A stretch of DNA of 64,000 bases from NCBI RefSeq assembly GCF_008274805.1, contig NZ_CP022579.1:1-64000 (forward strand). The letters run 5' to 3'. Source of the DNA: Oryzomicrobium terrae. GTDB taxonomy: Bacteria > Pseudomonadota > Gammaproteobacteria > Burkholderiales > Rhodocyclaceae. The translations under genes and the position numbers were made by a program. This document shows, one piece after another, positions 10,796 through 19,081 of this stretch (its first letter is position 1; every line of letters starts with the position of its first letter). The notes under the pieces are model-generated. The model was not told the DNA's origin and searched no databases. It saw only the letters and a program-made list of their open reading frames with translations.

Positions 10796-11242
10796 TTAGG
10801 TCAGCGAGGTGAACATCTGGATCATTTCCTTGAACTCGCTGCCGACCTGCTGCACGGCGAATTCGTAGCGCACGGCGTTTTCCGAGAACTTGGAGCGTTC
10901 CACGTCCATTTCCACCGTGTTGCCGTCCACCGAGGCCTGGTAGGGCTGGTGGTAGCGCAAGGTGTCGGGGAACGGGGCAGTGTTGCCGTGGGCGGGGATG
11001 TGGCTGGCGGCGGTGAGGTTCAGCGCCACCGGGGTATGGTGGGCGTTGGCCAGGGCGTCGTGCAGGGCGCTGGCGAAATCGATGTCCACCGCCTTGTACT
11101 GGGGGGTGTCGGCGTTGGCGATGTTGGAGGCGATGATCGACTGGCGCTTGGCCAGGACGCCGAGGGCGGATTCCTGGAACCCCGGGTCGGCCTGCTTGCC
11201 GAGGGGGATGAAGGGGGAGCCCTTGAGCGGATCGAGCGACAT
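10796..11242 (-). CDS. flgB: Lone FlgB-like flagellar rod protein
   Basis: A 148-residue protein that matches FlgB, a proximal-rod subunit of the flagellar basal body exported by the flagellar type III apparatus. Diagnostic stretches are IIASNIANADTPQYKAVDIDF near the N-terminus (split SNIANADTP + YKAVDIDF) and GNTVEMDVERSKFSENAVRYE near the C-terminus. The first 20 residues (MSLDPLKGSPFIPLGKQADP) are longer and more proline-rich than in ordinary FlgB. No other flagellar gene is in the window, which is unusual since flgB normally heads flgBCDEFGHIJ. The start ATG at 11242 is the family-like one; a much longer open frame upstream overlaps rsuA and is not credible. Confidence 0.88.
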   Translation of the reverse strand: MSLDPLKGSPFIPLGKQADPGFQESALGVLAKRQSIIASNIANADTPQYKAVDIDFASALHDALANAHHTPVALNLTAASHIPAHGNTAPFPDTLRYHQPYQASVDGNTVEMDVERSKFSENAVRYEFAVQQVGSEFKEMIQMFTSLT

Positions 11243-11389
11243 GGCGCGAGACGGGCGGCGGCCCGGCGGATGGCAAAGAGTGGCGAGTGTAGCGAGGCAG
11301 CCTGTCAGCGCCCTGTCGGCGGGCACGCGGGTTCGTCGGCGCCCCCGCTTGTTGGTAAGCTTGCAGCCCGCAATGATTTTGGAGTCACC

Positions 11390-12091
11390 ATGCAACTTGA
11401 TCGCCTCTTGCAGAGCCAGGGGTTCGGCAGCCGCAAGGAATGCCGCCAGCTGGTGCGTAACGGCTGGCTGACGATCAACGGGGAGACGGTGGAAGACCCG
11501 TTTCGCGAGGTGGAGGCCGCGGGGTTCACCTACGAGGTGGACGGCGAACCCTGGGAATACCGGGAAACGGCCTACCTGATGCTCAACAAGCCGGCGGGCT
11601 ACGAATGCTCCCGGGAGCCGATGCACAACAAGAGCGTTTTTGCCCTGCTGCCCGATCCCCTGGTGGGGCGCGGCGTGCAGCCGGTGGGCCGGCTCGACAG
11701 CGACACCACCGGGCTCTTGCTGCTGTCCGACAACGGCCAGTTCATCCACGCCCTGACCTCGCCCAAGCGCAAGGTGGCCAAGACCTACCGGGTCACCCTC
11801 AAGCACGCCGCCGATGCGGCCTTTACCCAGAAGCTGCTCGACGGCGTCTGGCTCAACGACGAGAGCGAGGCCACCCGGGCTGCCGGGGCCGAGCTGGCCG
11901 ATCCCACCACCCTGCTGCTGACCATTACCGAGGGCAAGTACCATCAGGTGAAGCGCATGGTGGCCGCCGCCGGCAACCGGGTCGAGGCCCTGTGTCGCGT
12001 CGCCCTGGGCGGACTGGCCCTGCCCGCCGACCTGGCCGAAGGGGAATGGCGTTGGCTGAGCGAGGCCGAACTGGCCCAGCTGCAGGGGTGA
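11390..12091 (+). CDS. rsuA: Pseudouridine synthase RsuA/RluB/E/F family
   Basis: A 233-residue enzyme that isomerises a uridine in rRNA to pseudouridine; the layout best fits RsuA, which modifies U516 of 16S rRNA. It has an N-terminal S4 RNA-binding domain (MQLDRLLQSQGFGSRKECRQ), the catalytic motif GRLDSDTTGLLLLS with the essential Asp, and the KTYRV and GKYHQVKRM family motifs. ATG 11390 has GGAG 5 bases upstream and gives the expected length. The open frame continues far upstream without support. It is divergent from the flgB-like gene across 147 bases. RluE-type specificity cannot be excluded. Confidence 0.92.
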   Translation: MQLDRLLQSQGFGSRKECRQLVRNGWLTINGETVEDPFREVEAAGFTYEVDGEPWEYRETAYLMLNKPAGYECSREPMHNKSVFALLPDPLVGRGVQPVGRLDSDTTGLLLLSDNGQFIHALTSPKRKVAKTYRVTLKHAADAAFTQKLLDGVWLNDESEATRAAGAELADPTTLLLTITEGKYHQVKRMVAAAGNRVEALCRVALGGLALPADLAEGEWRWLSEAELAQLQG

Positions 12092-12169
12092 TCCGGGGCT
12101 GACCGAGGGGGGGAGCGGCGCCTCCCGCCCGCCGCGTTTTCCCCTCCAATCTTTAGTAACCCGGCCAAA

Positions 12170-12228
12170 CCCCGCGCCCTGTCTTGTTCTCCAGGCAGCC
12201 ACCTTGTAGAACAAGCATCCACGCGGGT
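12170..12228. repeat. Dispersed intergenic inverted repeat, copy 1
   Basis: CTTGTTCT (12183-12190) and AGAACAAG (12208-12215) form a perfect 8-base inverted repeat. The outer CCCCGCG and CGCGGG arms are inverted complements too. The same CTTG-TTCTCC / AGAACAAG core with GC-rich outer arms recurs near 32.7 and 49.0 kb. Confidence 0.65.
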
Positions 12229-12238
12229 TTCCCGAGAT

Positions 12239-12271
12239 GCCGCGCCAGGATCGAGTCCTGGCGCGGCTTTT
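12239..12271 (+). terminator. Strong hairpin after rsuA
   Basis: A perfect 12-base stem GCCGCGCCAGGA/TCCTGGCGCGGC with loop TCGAG is followed by four T. It lies between rsuA (plus) and the convergent ZIP gene. Its arms resemble the GC arms of the dispersed repeats. Confidence 0.75.
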
Positions 12272-12318
12272 CATTGGGGGGCCGAAGCATTCGTCGACGC
12301 CACCATCCCCTGCCCCGT

Positions 12319-13263
12319 TCAGGAGCCCAGGGCGGTGTCGAGCAGCATCATCACCGCGAAGCCGCCCACCAGGCCCAGGGTAGCCAAGGTCTCCCGGCCG
12401 CGGCGGTGGGATTCGGGGATGATCTCGTGGCTGATCACGAACAGCATGGCGCCGCCGGCCAGGGCCAGGCCCCAGGGCAGGGCCTGCGCCGCGCTGCCCA
12501 CCACGGCGGCGCCCACCGCCGCCATCACCGGCTCCACCAGGCCGCTGGCGATACCGGCCAGGGCGGCCCAGCCGCGGCTGACCCCGACGCTGGCCAGGGC
12601 CATGGCCACGACGAAGCCTTCCGGAATGTCCTGCAAGGCGATCCCCATGGCCAGGGCCGTGGCACCGGCCTCGCTGCCACCCTGGCCGACGCCGATGGCC
12701 AGGCCTTCGGGCAGGTTGTGCAGGGTCACTGCCAGGACGAACAGCATCACCCGCTGCAGTTGCGGATTGGCAAGGGTGGCGGCCCGGGGGCCATCCGCCT
12801 CTGCTTCGTCGAAGTGCACGTGGGGGATCAGCCGCTCCAGGACGAGCAGCAGCAGCGCGCCGCCGACCAGACCGAAGGCCACCAGGGTGCCGGCGCCCCA
12901 GGGACCGTGGCCGAGGGCCTTGGCCGATTCCAGGCCGGGCAGTACCAGGGAGAAGGCGGTGGCGCCGAGCATCACCCCGGCGCCGAAGCCGAGCAGGCCG
13001 TCGTGGGCCGCCTCCGGCAGGCGCCGGGCGAACAGCACCGGCAGGGTGCCGGCGGCGGTGGCCAGGGCCGCCAGGGCGCCGTCGCGCAGGGCGGCGCCAA
13101 CCATGGGACGCTCGGCCAGCCAGGCCAGCAGCAAGTCGCCGCCCTGAGCGAGGAGCAGGCCGGTCCCGGCGATCCAGAGGGCGATACCGAGCAGCTGGCG
13201 CGGCTTGATCTCGATGGCGTCGCCGCTGGCCAGGGTGGCAATGGGGCTGGACAGGGTGGGCAT
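12319..13263 (-). CDS. ZIP family metal transporter
   Basis: A 314-residue inner-membrane transporter of the ZIP family, which imports Zn(II), Fe(II) or related divalent metals. The metal-site motifs in the fourth and fifth membrane helices are visible: TLHNLPEGLAIGVG and QDIPEGFVVA. HEIIPESH follows in a later helix, and a short acidic/histidine loop (PHVHFDEAEAD) precedes them. About eight membrane helices are predictable. ATG 13263 follows GAGG. A longer frame to 13410 reads through the preceding small gene and is rejected. It is preceded by a 40-codon frame in the same direction and is divergent from oxyR. Confidence 0.92.
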   Translation of the reverse strand: MPTLSSPIATLASGDAIEIKPRQLLGIALWIAGTGLLLAQGGDLLLAWLAERPMVGAALRDGALAALATAAGTLPVLFARRLPEAAHDGLLGFGAGVMLGATAFSLVLPGLESAKALGHGPWGAGTLVAFGLVGGALLLLVLERLIPHVHFDEAEADGPRAATLANPQLQRVMLFVLAVTLHNLPEGLAIGVGQGGSEAGATALAMGIALQDIPEGFVVAMALASVGVSRGWAALAGIASGLVEPVMAAVGAAVVGSAAQALPWGLALAGGAMLFVISHEIIPESHRRGRETLATLGLVGGFAVMMLLDTALGS

Positions 13264-13271
13264 GGCGGGCC

Positions 13272-13394
13272 TCAGTGCCGGATCAGGGTGAGGTAGGCTT
13301 GGGCGGCGCTGGGCGCGGGGGTATCGAGCCAGCGGCCGGCGAGGCGGTCGAGGGTGGCGAGTACGGCATTGGCGCGGCGGATCGGGTGGCTCAT
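13272..13394 (-). CDS. Small 40-residue protein upstream of the ZIP gene
   Basis: A short frame with a good ribosome binding site (GGAG, 7-base spacer) begins at ATG 13394 and encodes MSHPIRRANAVLATLDRLAG followed by RWLDTPAPSAAQAYLTLIRH. It ends eight bases before the ZIP start, so its stop falls next to the ZIP ribosome binding site and translational coupling is likely. The product is basic, without a membrane segment or known domain. No family is recognised. It could be a real microprotein, a leader peptide for the transporter gene, or chance; base composition matches the neighbours. Confidence 0.5.
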   Translation of the reverse strand: MSHPIRRANAVLATLDRLAGRWLDTPAPSAAQAYLTLIRH

Positions 13395-13424
13395 AGCGAT
13401 GCTCCATCAATTTGTGAGCTTATG

Positions 13425-13487
13425 ATAGGAACAGGCGATATATTGCTCAAATTGAACGTTGAGATAATTGCGATAGAATCAACCTAT
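13425..13487 (+). promoter_or_regulatory. oxyR promoter with OxyR-type binding half-sites
   Basis: TTGAAC (13452-13457) and TAGAAT (13474-13479), 16 bases apart, form a plausible sigma-70 promoter for oxyR. ATAG-N7-CTAT at 13473-13487 matches the established OxyR half-site spacing and covers the -10, as expected for autorepression. ATAG-N7-CGAT at 13425-13439 is a one-mismatch second copy nearer the divergent ZIP unit. Confidence 0.55.
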
Positions 13488-13536
13488 CAATAGCGGCTGT
13501 CCGGATGCCCCGGCCCGCCCCAGCAAAGGAACCGCC

Positions 13537-14496
13537 ATGCTTACCCTGACCGACATGCGCTACCTGGTTGCCCTGGCCCGGGAACGCCACTTCGGCCGCG
13601 CCGCCGCGGCCTGCCGGGTGTCCCAGCCGACCCTGTCGGTGGCGATCAAGAAGGTGGAAGAGCGCCTCGGGGTGATGCTGTTCGAGCGCAACGTGCAGGA
13701 GATCCGCATCACCGAGGTGGGCCAGCGGCTGGTGGACCAGGCCGAGCGGGTGCTGGCCGAGGCCCTCAAGCTCGAAGAGCTGGCCAACCAGGGCAAGGAC
13801 CCGCTCAAGGGCCCGCTGCGCCTGGGGGTGATCTACACCATCGCCCCCTACCTGCTGCCGCCCCTGATCCCCGCCCTGCACGAGCGGGCGCCGGAAATGC
13901 CCCTGTTCCTCAAGGAGGATTTCACCGGTCACCTGATTCCGGCCTTGAAGCGTGGCGAACTCGACGTGATCGTCATCGCCCTACCGGTGGGGGCGCCGTT
14001 CAACGAGCCGGGCCTGGTGGCCCAGCCGGTCTATGACGAGCCCTTCCGCGTGGTGGTGCCGGCCGGCCACCCCTGGGCCACGCGCGAATCGGTGGGCCGC
14101 GGCGAGCTGAGCGGCGAGCACCTGCTGCTGCTCGGCCAGGGCAACTGTTTCCGCGACCAGGTGCTTGAAGCCTGCCCGCACACCATGGGTGAAGGGGGCG
14201 AAGGCGGCACCCTGGAGGGCAGCTCCCTGGAAACCATCCGCCACATGGTGGCCTCCGGCGCCGGGGTGGCGGTGATGCCGTCCACCGCCGCCGACCCGTT
14301 GCGCGACAAGGAGCCCCTGGTGAAGGTGCTGCCCTTCAGTGAGGACGTGGCCGGCACGGGGGCTGAGGCCTTCCGCCGTGTCGGCCTGGTGTGGCGTGTC
14401 ACCTTCCCTCGCCCGCCAGCCCTGGACGCGGTCAAGGCGGCCGTGCTGGCCTGTGTCAGCCAGGGACTGCCCGGCGCAGCGCCGGTGCGCCCCTAG
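13537..14496 (+). CDS. oxyR: Hydrogen peroxide sensor OxyR
   Basis: A 319-residue LysR-type regulator that senses peroxide through a reversible disulfide and activates catalase, peroxiredoxin and iron-control genes. The N-terminal HTH (MLTLTDMRYLVALARERHFG, RAAAACRVSQPTLSVAIKKVE) is of the OxyR type. The two redox cysteines are present at Cys204 (GQGNCFRDQ) and Cys213 (LEACP), nine residues apart as in E. coli (199 and 208). The ATG 13537 gives the standard N-terminus. It is divergent from a ZIP metal importer, which makes sense because peroxide and metal uptake are co-regulated in many bacteria; that link is inference. Confidence 0.97.
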   Translation: MLTLTDMRYLVALARERHFGRAAAACRVSQPTLSVAIKKVEERLGVMLFERNVQEIRITEVGQRLVDQAERVLAEALKLEELANQGKDPLKGPLRLGVIYTIAPYLLPPLIPALHERAPEMPLFLKEDFTGHLIPALKRGELDVIVIALPVGAPFNEPGLVAQPVYDEPFRVVVPAGHPWATRESVGRGELSGEHLLLLGQGNCFRDQVLEACPHTMGEGGEGGTLEGSSLETIRHMVASGAGVAVMPSTAADPLRDKEPLVKVLPFSEDVAGTGAEAFRRVGLVWRVTFPRPPALDAVKAAVLACVSQGLPGAAPVRP

Positions 14497-14563
14497 GCGG
14501 TTGCCGGCCTTCCCGCGCCCCGCCAGGGTGGAGGGTTCCTTTGAAACCGACCCCTTGAAACGC

Positions 14564-14591
14564 CGCGCCCCGCTTCATTGAGCGGGGCGCG
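14564..14591. repeat. GC-rich hairpin between oxyR and topB
   Basis: An 11-base perfect stem CGCGCCCCGCT/AGCGGGGCGCG with loop TCATTG lies between convergent oxyR and topB. It lacks a clear T tract. Its GCGCCCCGC arm and the nearby GACTGGCGCGGG resemble the other dispersed repeats. Confidence 0.55.
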
Positions 14592-14647
14592 TGGCTGGAA
14601 CTCCGCGACTGGCGCGGGGGTTCAGCGGGTGGGGCGGGAAAGCAGCG

Positions 14648-17212
14648 TCAGCCTTCGGCCTTGGCCGGGGCCTTCTTCGCTGCGCCCTTGGCGGGAGCCT
14701 TGGCGGCGCGGGGCGCCTTCTGCTCGAACTCGAAGCCCACCTTGCCGTCGTCGCCGACCTTGAGGAAGGCGGAGAACTTGCGCCGGGTACGGGCCGAGAC
14801 GAAGTCCTTCAACAGGTCGGTCTTGCCCGTGGCGAGCAGCTTGTGCATCTGGTCCCGGTCCACCGGCTGTTGCAGGATGATCTTGCCGGAGCGGAAGTCG
14901 CAGGTGCGCTCCGGCCCGACGCTCTTCTCGCAGACGTAGGCGTTGCCGTGCTCGAACACCCGGCTCTTGCACTTGGGGCAGGCGCCCAGAGGTTCCTGGC
15001 CGGAGAAGTCCACCGGAGCGTCGCTGCCCTCTTCCCCCGCCGGGCCGTTGCCGAAGTCGAATTCCGGCTCCAGCTTGTCGTTGAGCTTGACCGCGGCGAC
15101 GAAGGGCCGGCCCATCTTGTTGCGGAAGCCGATCAGCGGGCCGACCTCGCGCTTTTCCAGCAGGATCTCGATTTCGGCCGGTTCGAACTGGCGGCCGGCG
15201 ACGATCTTCCACAGGGCGAAGTCGCAGGCGGTGCACTGGAACTTCTTGTAGGTCTCTTTCACCTTGCCGCCGCAGCGCGGGCAGGGGGTGGCCAGCTCGC
15301 CGAAATCGCCGGGGATGGTGTCCGCCTCGTAGGATTTGGCCCGTTCGACGATGCGCCGGGTCATCTCGGTGATTTCGTCCATGAACTCGGCCCGGGAGAG
15401 GTCGCCGCGCTCCATGCGCGCCAGCTTCCATTCCCATTCGCCGGTCAGTTCCGGCGCGGTGAGTTCGGCCACGCCCAGGCCGTTGAGCAGGGTGAACAGG
15501 GAGAAGGCCTTGGCGGTGGGCATCAGCACCCGGTCTTCGCGCAGCAGGTAGTTTTCGGCGATCAGGTTCTCAATGATCTGGGCGCGGGTGGCCGGGGTGC
15601 CCAGGCCGCGGCCGGCCATGGCGGCGCGCAGTTCCTCATCGTCCACCATCTTGCCGGCGCCTTCCATGGCCGACAGCAGGGTGGCTTCGGAATAACGCGC
15701 CGGTGGGCGGGTCTGGGTGGCCTTGATGCGCACTTCTTCGGCGGCCACCGTCTCGCCCGGGGTCACCGGCACCAGGGTGGCGTCGTCCTCGCCGGCCGCT
15801 TCCTTGCCGTAGATGGCCAGCCAGCCCGGCTGGGTGAGGATCTTGCCCTCGGTCTTGAAGGCGTGGGTGGCGCCGCCAGCGGTGACCCGGGTGATGCGGG
15901 TGGTGACCAGGTATTCGGCGGCGGGGAAGAACACCGCCAGGAAGCGCTTGACCACCAGGTCGTAGAGCTTCTGCTCGGGCTCGGACAGGTGCTTGGGGGC
16001 GGCCTGGGTGGGGATGATGGCGAAGTGGTCGGAGACCTTGGCGTTGTTGAAGATGCGCTTGTTCGGCTTGACCCAGTCGGCGTGCAGGATCTTGCGCGCG
16101 TGGGGGCTGAAGCGGTGAATCAGGGCCTCGTCGTGGCCCTTGCCCAGGTCGTCGCCGGTGAGCATGGCCAGGGTGGCCTTGACCGTGCCCAGGTAGTCCT
16201 CCGGCAGGTAGCGGGAGTCGGTCCGGGGATAGGTCAGCACCTTGTGCTTTTCGTAGAGGGCCTGGGCCAGGCCCAGGGTGGCCTTGGCCGAAAAGCCGAA
16301 GCGGCTGTTGGCCTCGCGCTGCAGGCTGGTCAGGTCGAAGAGCAGCGGCGAGAGGCGGGTCTCGGGCTTGGCCTCCTCGCTCACCTGGCCGGGTTTGCCC
16401 TGGCAGGCGGCGCGGATGGCTTCGGCCTGGGCGGCGTTCCAGATGCGGTCGGCGCGGGCGTGCTCGTCGTCCTGGTCCTTGCTCTTGAAGGTCTCGTCGA
16501 ACCACTTGCCGGCGTAGCTGCCGGCCTGGGCGGCGAAGTCGGCGTCCACTTCCCAGTAGTCCCGGGGCTTGAAGGCGCGGATGGCCTTCTCGCGCTCGAC
16601 CACGATGGCCAGGGTCGGGGTCTGCACCCGGCCGACGGTGGTGAGGTGGAAGCCGCCGGTCTTGGAGTTGAAGGCGGTCATCGCTCGGGTGCCGTTGATG
16701 CCCACCAGCCAGTCGGATTCGGAGCGGCACACGGCGGCATCGCGCAGGCCGTTCATCTCGCTGCCGGCGCGCAGCTTGGCGAAGCCGTCACGGATTGCCT
16801 GGGTGGTCATCGATTGCAGCCATAGCCGCTGCACCGGTTTGTCGGTCTTGGCGTGCCGGGCGATGTAGTTGAAGATCAATTCCCCTTCGCGCCCCGCGTC
16901 ACAGGCGTTCACCAGGCCATCCACGTCCTTGCGTTTGATCAGCTTGGTGAGCAGCTTGAGGCGCGATTCGGTCTTCTCGATCGGCTTCAGTTCGAAATGG
17001 GGCGGAATCACCGGCAGGTTGGCGAAGGACCATTTGCCGCGCTTCACCTCGACCCCTTCGGGCAGGGTTAGTTCAAGCAGGTGGCCGATGGCCGACGAAA
17101 TGACGAAATCCTCGGATTCGAAATAGTCGTCGTGCTTGGTGAACCCGCCCAACGCCTTGGCGATGTCGTTGGCGACGGAGGGTTTCTCGGCAATGATCAG
17201 CTTTTTGCCCAT
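14648..17212 (-). CDS. topB: DNA topoisomerase III
   Basis: An 854-residue type IA topoisomerase that decatenates and relaxes DNA. The TOPRIM domain starts MGKKLIIAEKPSVANDIAKA and includes the acidic motif NACDAGREGELIF. The active-site tyrosine lies in LTYPRTDSRYLPED, and GRVQTPTLAIVVEREKAI is present. After about residue 600 there are zinc-ribbon-like cysteine clusters (CPRCGGKVKE..CTAC and CPKCKSRV..C), then a basic KAP-rich tail after residue about 835. ATG 17212 gives the family N-terminus. It is the last gene of the LysM-dprA-smg-topB minus-strand run. Confidence 0.96.
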   Translation of the reverse strand: MGKKLIIAEKPSVANDIAKALGGFTKHDDYFESEDFVISSAIGHLLELTLPEGVEVKRGKWSFANLPVIPPHFELKPIEKTESRLKLLTKLIKRKDVDGLVNACDAGREGELIFNYIARHAKTDKPVQRLWLQSMTTQAIRDGFAKLRAGSEMNGLRDAAVCRSESDWLVGINGTRAMTAFNSKTGGFHLTTVGRVQTPTLAIVVEREKAIRAFKPRDYWEVDADFAAQAGSYAGKWFDETFKSKDQDDEHARADRIWNAAQAEAIRAACQGKPGQVSEEAKPETRLSPLLFDLTSLQREANSRFGFSAKATLGLAQALYEKHKVLTYPRTDSRYLPEDYLGTVKATLAMLTGDDLGKGHDEALIHRFSPHARKILHADWVKPNKRIFNNAKVSDHFAIIPTQAAPKHLSEPEQKLYDLVVKRFLAVFFPAAEYLVTTRITRVTAGGATHAFKTEGKILTQPGWLAIYGKEAAGEDDATLVPVTPGETVAAEEVRIKATQTRPPARYSEATLLSAMEGAGKMVDDEELRAAMAGRGLGTPATRAQIIENLIAENYLLREDRVLMPTAKAFSLFTLLNGLGVAELTAPELTGEWEWKLARMERGDLSRAEFMDEITEMTRRIVERAKSYEADTIPGDFGELATPCPRCGGKVKETYKKFQCTACDFALWKIVAGRQFEPAEIEILLEKREVGPLIGFRNKMGRPFVAAVKLNDKLEPEFDFGNGPAGEEGSDAPVDFSGQEPLGACPKCKSRVFEHGNAYVCEKSVGPERTCDFRSGKIILQQPVDRDQMHKLLATGKTDLLKDFVSARTRRKFSAFLKVGDDGKVGFEFEQKAPRAAKAPAKGAAKKAPAKAEG

Positions 17213-17390
17213 GGGGGACCTTCGGGTGCGGGCCGGGCCGGAAGGCCATGCCACATGAATTCGGAGAGACGGGAAATACGGAATTGCGGCCGATGATATG
17301 CGGCTGCCTGGGGGCTGGCAACCTGAACCGGCGACGCCGGGCGGGCGGAAAGAGGCTGGCGGGCGGCCCGAGGGGGCCACCCGGATGGGG

Positions 17391-17861
17391 TTAGTGCAGG
17401 ACTTCGTCCTCGGGATCGGCCAGCAGCGCCTCGATCAGCAGGGTGTCGAGTTCCACCGACTGGCTCCACAGCACCATCAGCACGATCACCTTGAATTCGG
17501 GCAGCGACATACCCTCCTCGCCCTTGGCCAAGGCCGTCGCCCGTTCCAGGATGACTTCGCGCTGGGCGGGGGAAACGATGCGGGAGTTTTCCAGGAAGAG
17601 CAGAAAGCCCAGGCATTCGGCACCGAGCCGTTGTACTTCGTCGGCGGTGAAGATGCGCTGGCTGGCGATGCGGCCTTGGGGAGCATCGGCCGGCTCGGCG
17701 AGTTCGCCCTCTGCGTTGAGGCCGCCGAGCCAGGTCAGGGCTTCGTCGATTTCGCCCTGTTCGAACCCCACCGCCGAGAGTTTCTTGGCCAGGGTCCCCG
17801 GTTCGGGGCGGGCGCTGAACTCCATATAGTGTTGGAAGAGATAAACGAGGATATCGAACAT
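17391..17861 (-). CDS. smg: Smg protein (DUF494)
   Basis: A 156-residue DUF494/Smg protein, a conserved proteobacterial protein of unknown molecular function. It is encoded beside dprA and def-fmt in many beta- and gammaproteobacteria. The family N-terminus MFDILVYLFQHYME and the acidic C-terminus are present. The start ATG 17861 is the family one; the longer frame upstream overlaps dprA. It lies 82 bases downstream of dprA on the same strand, consistent with co-transcription from the LysM gene through dprA to smg. Confidence 0.95.
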   Translation of the reverse strand: MFDILVYLFQHYMEFSARPEPGTLAKKLSAVGFEQGEIDEALTWLGGLNAEGELAEPADAPQGRIASQRIFTADEVQRLGAECLGFLLFLENSRIVSPAQREVILERATALAKGEEGMSLPEFKVIVLMVLWSQSVELDTLLIEALLADPEDEVLH

Positions 17862-17943
17862 GGCAGAGTCGGCTGAGGTGAAGCGAGAAATACTGAAGCG
17901 CTGAAGGCGTGGCCGCCGTACAAACCCGAGCCCTGGAGAAGGG

Positions 17944-19068
17944 TCAGGCGAGACGCTGGTAGCGTCCCCCGGGCAGCCGCGCGATGCGGCCTTCCAGTTC
18001 CAGCGTCCCCAGCATCGCAAGAACCCCCTCGCCCGTCAAGTTCGGGTCCTGTTCTGCGAGGCGGACGAACAATTCGTCCAGGGTTGCCGGCGCATGTCCC
18101 AGAGCGCTCAGCAGCGGCACTTCGGTGGTGCTGGTCGCGGGGGCGGTGAACAGATCCGGGGTTGCCGTGACGCTGCCCGAAGCGGTAGGCGCAGGGTGGG
18201 GCCAGCGCAGCTCTTCCATGATGTCGGCCGCGTCGTCCACCAGCTTGGCGCCGTCCTTGATCAAACGATGGCATCCCTTGGACAGGGGGGAATGGATCGA
18301 GCCGGGTACGGCAAATACGTCACGACCCAATTCACCGGCCAGCCGGGCGGTGATCAGGGAGCCACTTTCGAGAGCGGCCTCCACCACCAGGCAGCCAGCC
18401 GCCAAGCCGGCGATGAGGCGGTTGCGGCGGGGAAAGTTGTGCGCCAGGGGCGGCATGCCGAGGGGAAACTCGCTGATCACCACGCCCCGCTCGGCAATGG
18501 CCCGGGCCAGTTCCCGGTGTCGTGCCGGATAAATGCGGTCGGCACCGGTGCCGACCACGGCCACGGTGGGGCCATTGACCGCCAGGGCGCCGCGATGGGC
18601 GGCGCCATCGATACCCAGGGCCAGGCCGCTGACCACGGTGATGTTCTGGCCGGCCAGGTAGGCGGCGAAGGTTTCGGCATCGCGGATCCCCTGAGGGGTG
18701 GCGTTGCGTCCACCGACGATGGCGATGGCCGGGGTATTGAGCAGGGCGGCGTTGCCCTTTACGTAGAGTAAGGAAGGCGGATCTGGGGTATTCAGCAGGG
18801 CCCGGGGATAGTCGGCATCCGCCAGGGTGACCAGAGCATTGCCCGGTTGCTCGTGCCAGACCAGGGCCGCGTCGATGGCAGCCTGGGTATCGGTATCGAA
18901 CAGATGCCGCGCCACCTGATCCCCGGCGATTCGGGCGATGGCACCGAAGCCGGCGTCAAACACCGCTTCGGGCAGGCCGAAGGCGGCGAGTAGGTCGCGT
19001 TGGGTCTTGGGACCGACCCCGGGTGCCAGGGTCAGCCGTAGCCATGCCGCCAGGGAAGGGTCGGCCAT
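17944..19068 (-). CDS. dprA: DNA processing protein DprA
   Basis: A 374-residue DprA/Smf protein that binds incoming single-stranded DNA and loads RecA during natural transformation. It has an N-terminal SAM-like region (about 1-80), the Rossmann-fold core with IAIVGGRNATPQG (the family usually has VGSR), SGLALGIDGAAHRGAL, NRLIAGLA and GSLITARLA, and a C-terminal winged-helix domain (about 300-374). ATG 19068 lies 13 bases after the LysM gene stop. The presence of dprA alone does not prove competence. Nothing is truncated. Confidence 0.96.
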   Translation of the reverse strand: MADPSLAAWLRLTLAPGVGPKTQRDLLAAFGLPEAVFDAGFGAIARIAGDQVARHLFDTDTQAAIDAALVWHEQPGNALVTLADADYPRALLNTPDPPSLLYVKGNAALLNTPAIAIVGGRNATPQGIRDAETFAAYLAGQNITVVSGLALGIDGAAHRGALAVNGPTVAVVGTGADRIYPARHRELARAIAERGVVISEFPLGMPPLAHNFPRRNRLIAGLAAGCLVVEAALESGSLITARLAGELGRDVFAVPGSIHSPLSKGCHRLIKDGAKLVDDAADIMEELRWPHPAPTASGSVTATPDLFTAPATSTTEVPLLSALGHAPATLDELFVRLAEQDPNLTGEGVLAMLGTLELEGRIARLPGGRYQRLA

Positions 19069-19081
19069 GGCGCCTCCTGGG

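Noticed and set aside
14591-16825. A 744-codon plus-strand frame inside topB
   Set aside because: It is antisense to topoisomerase III, with low-complexity composition and no start-site support.
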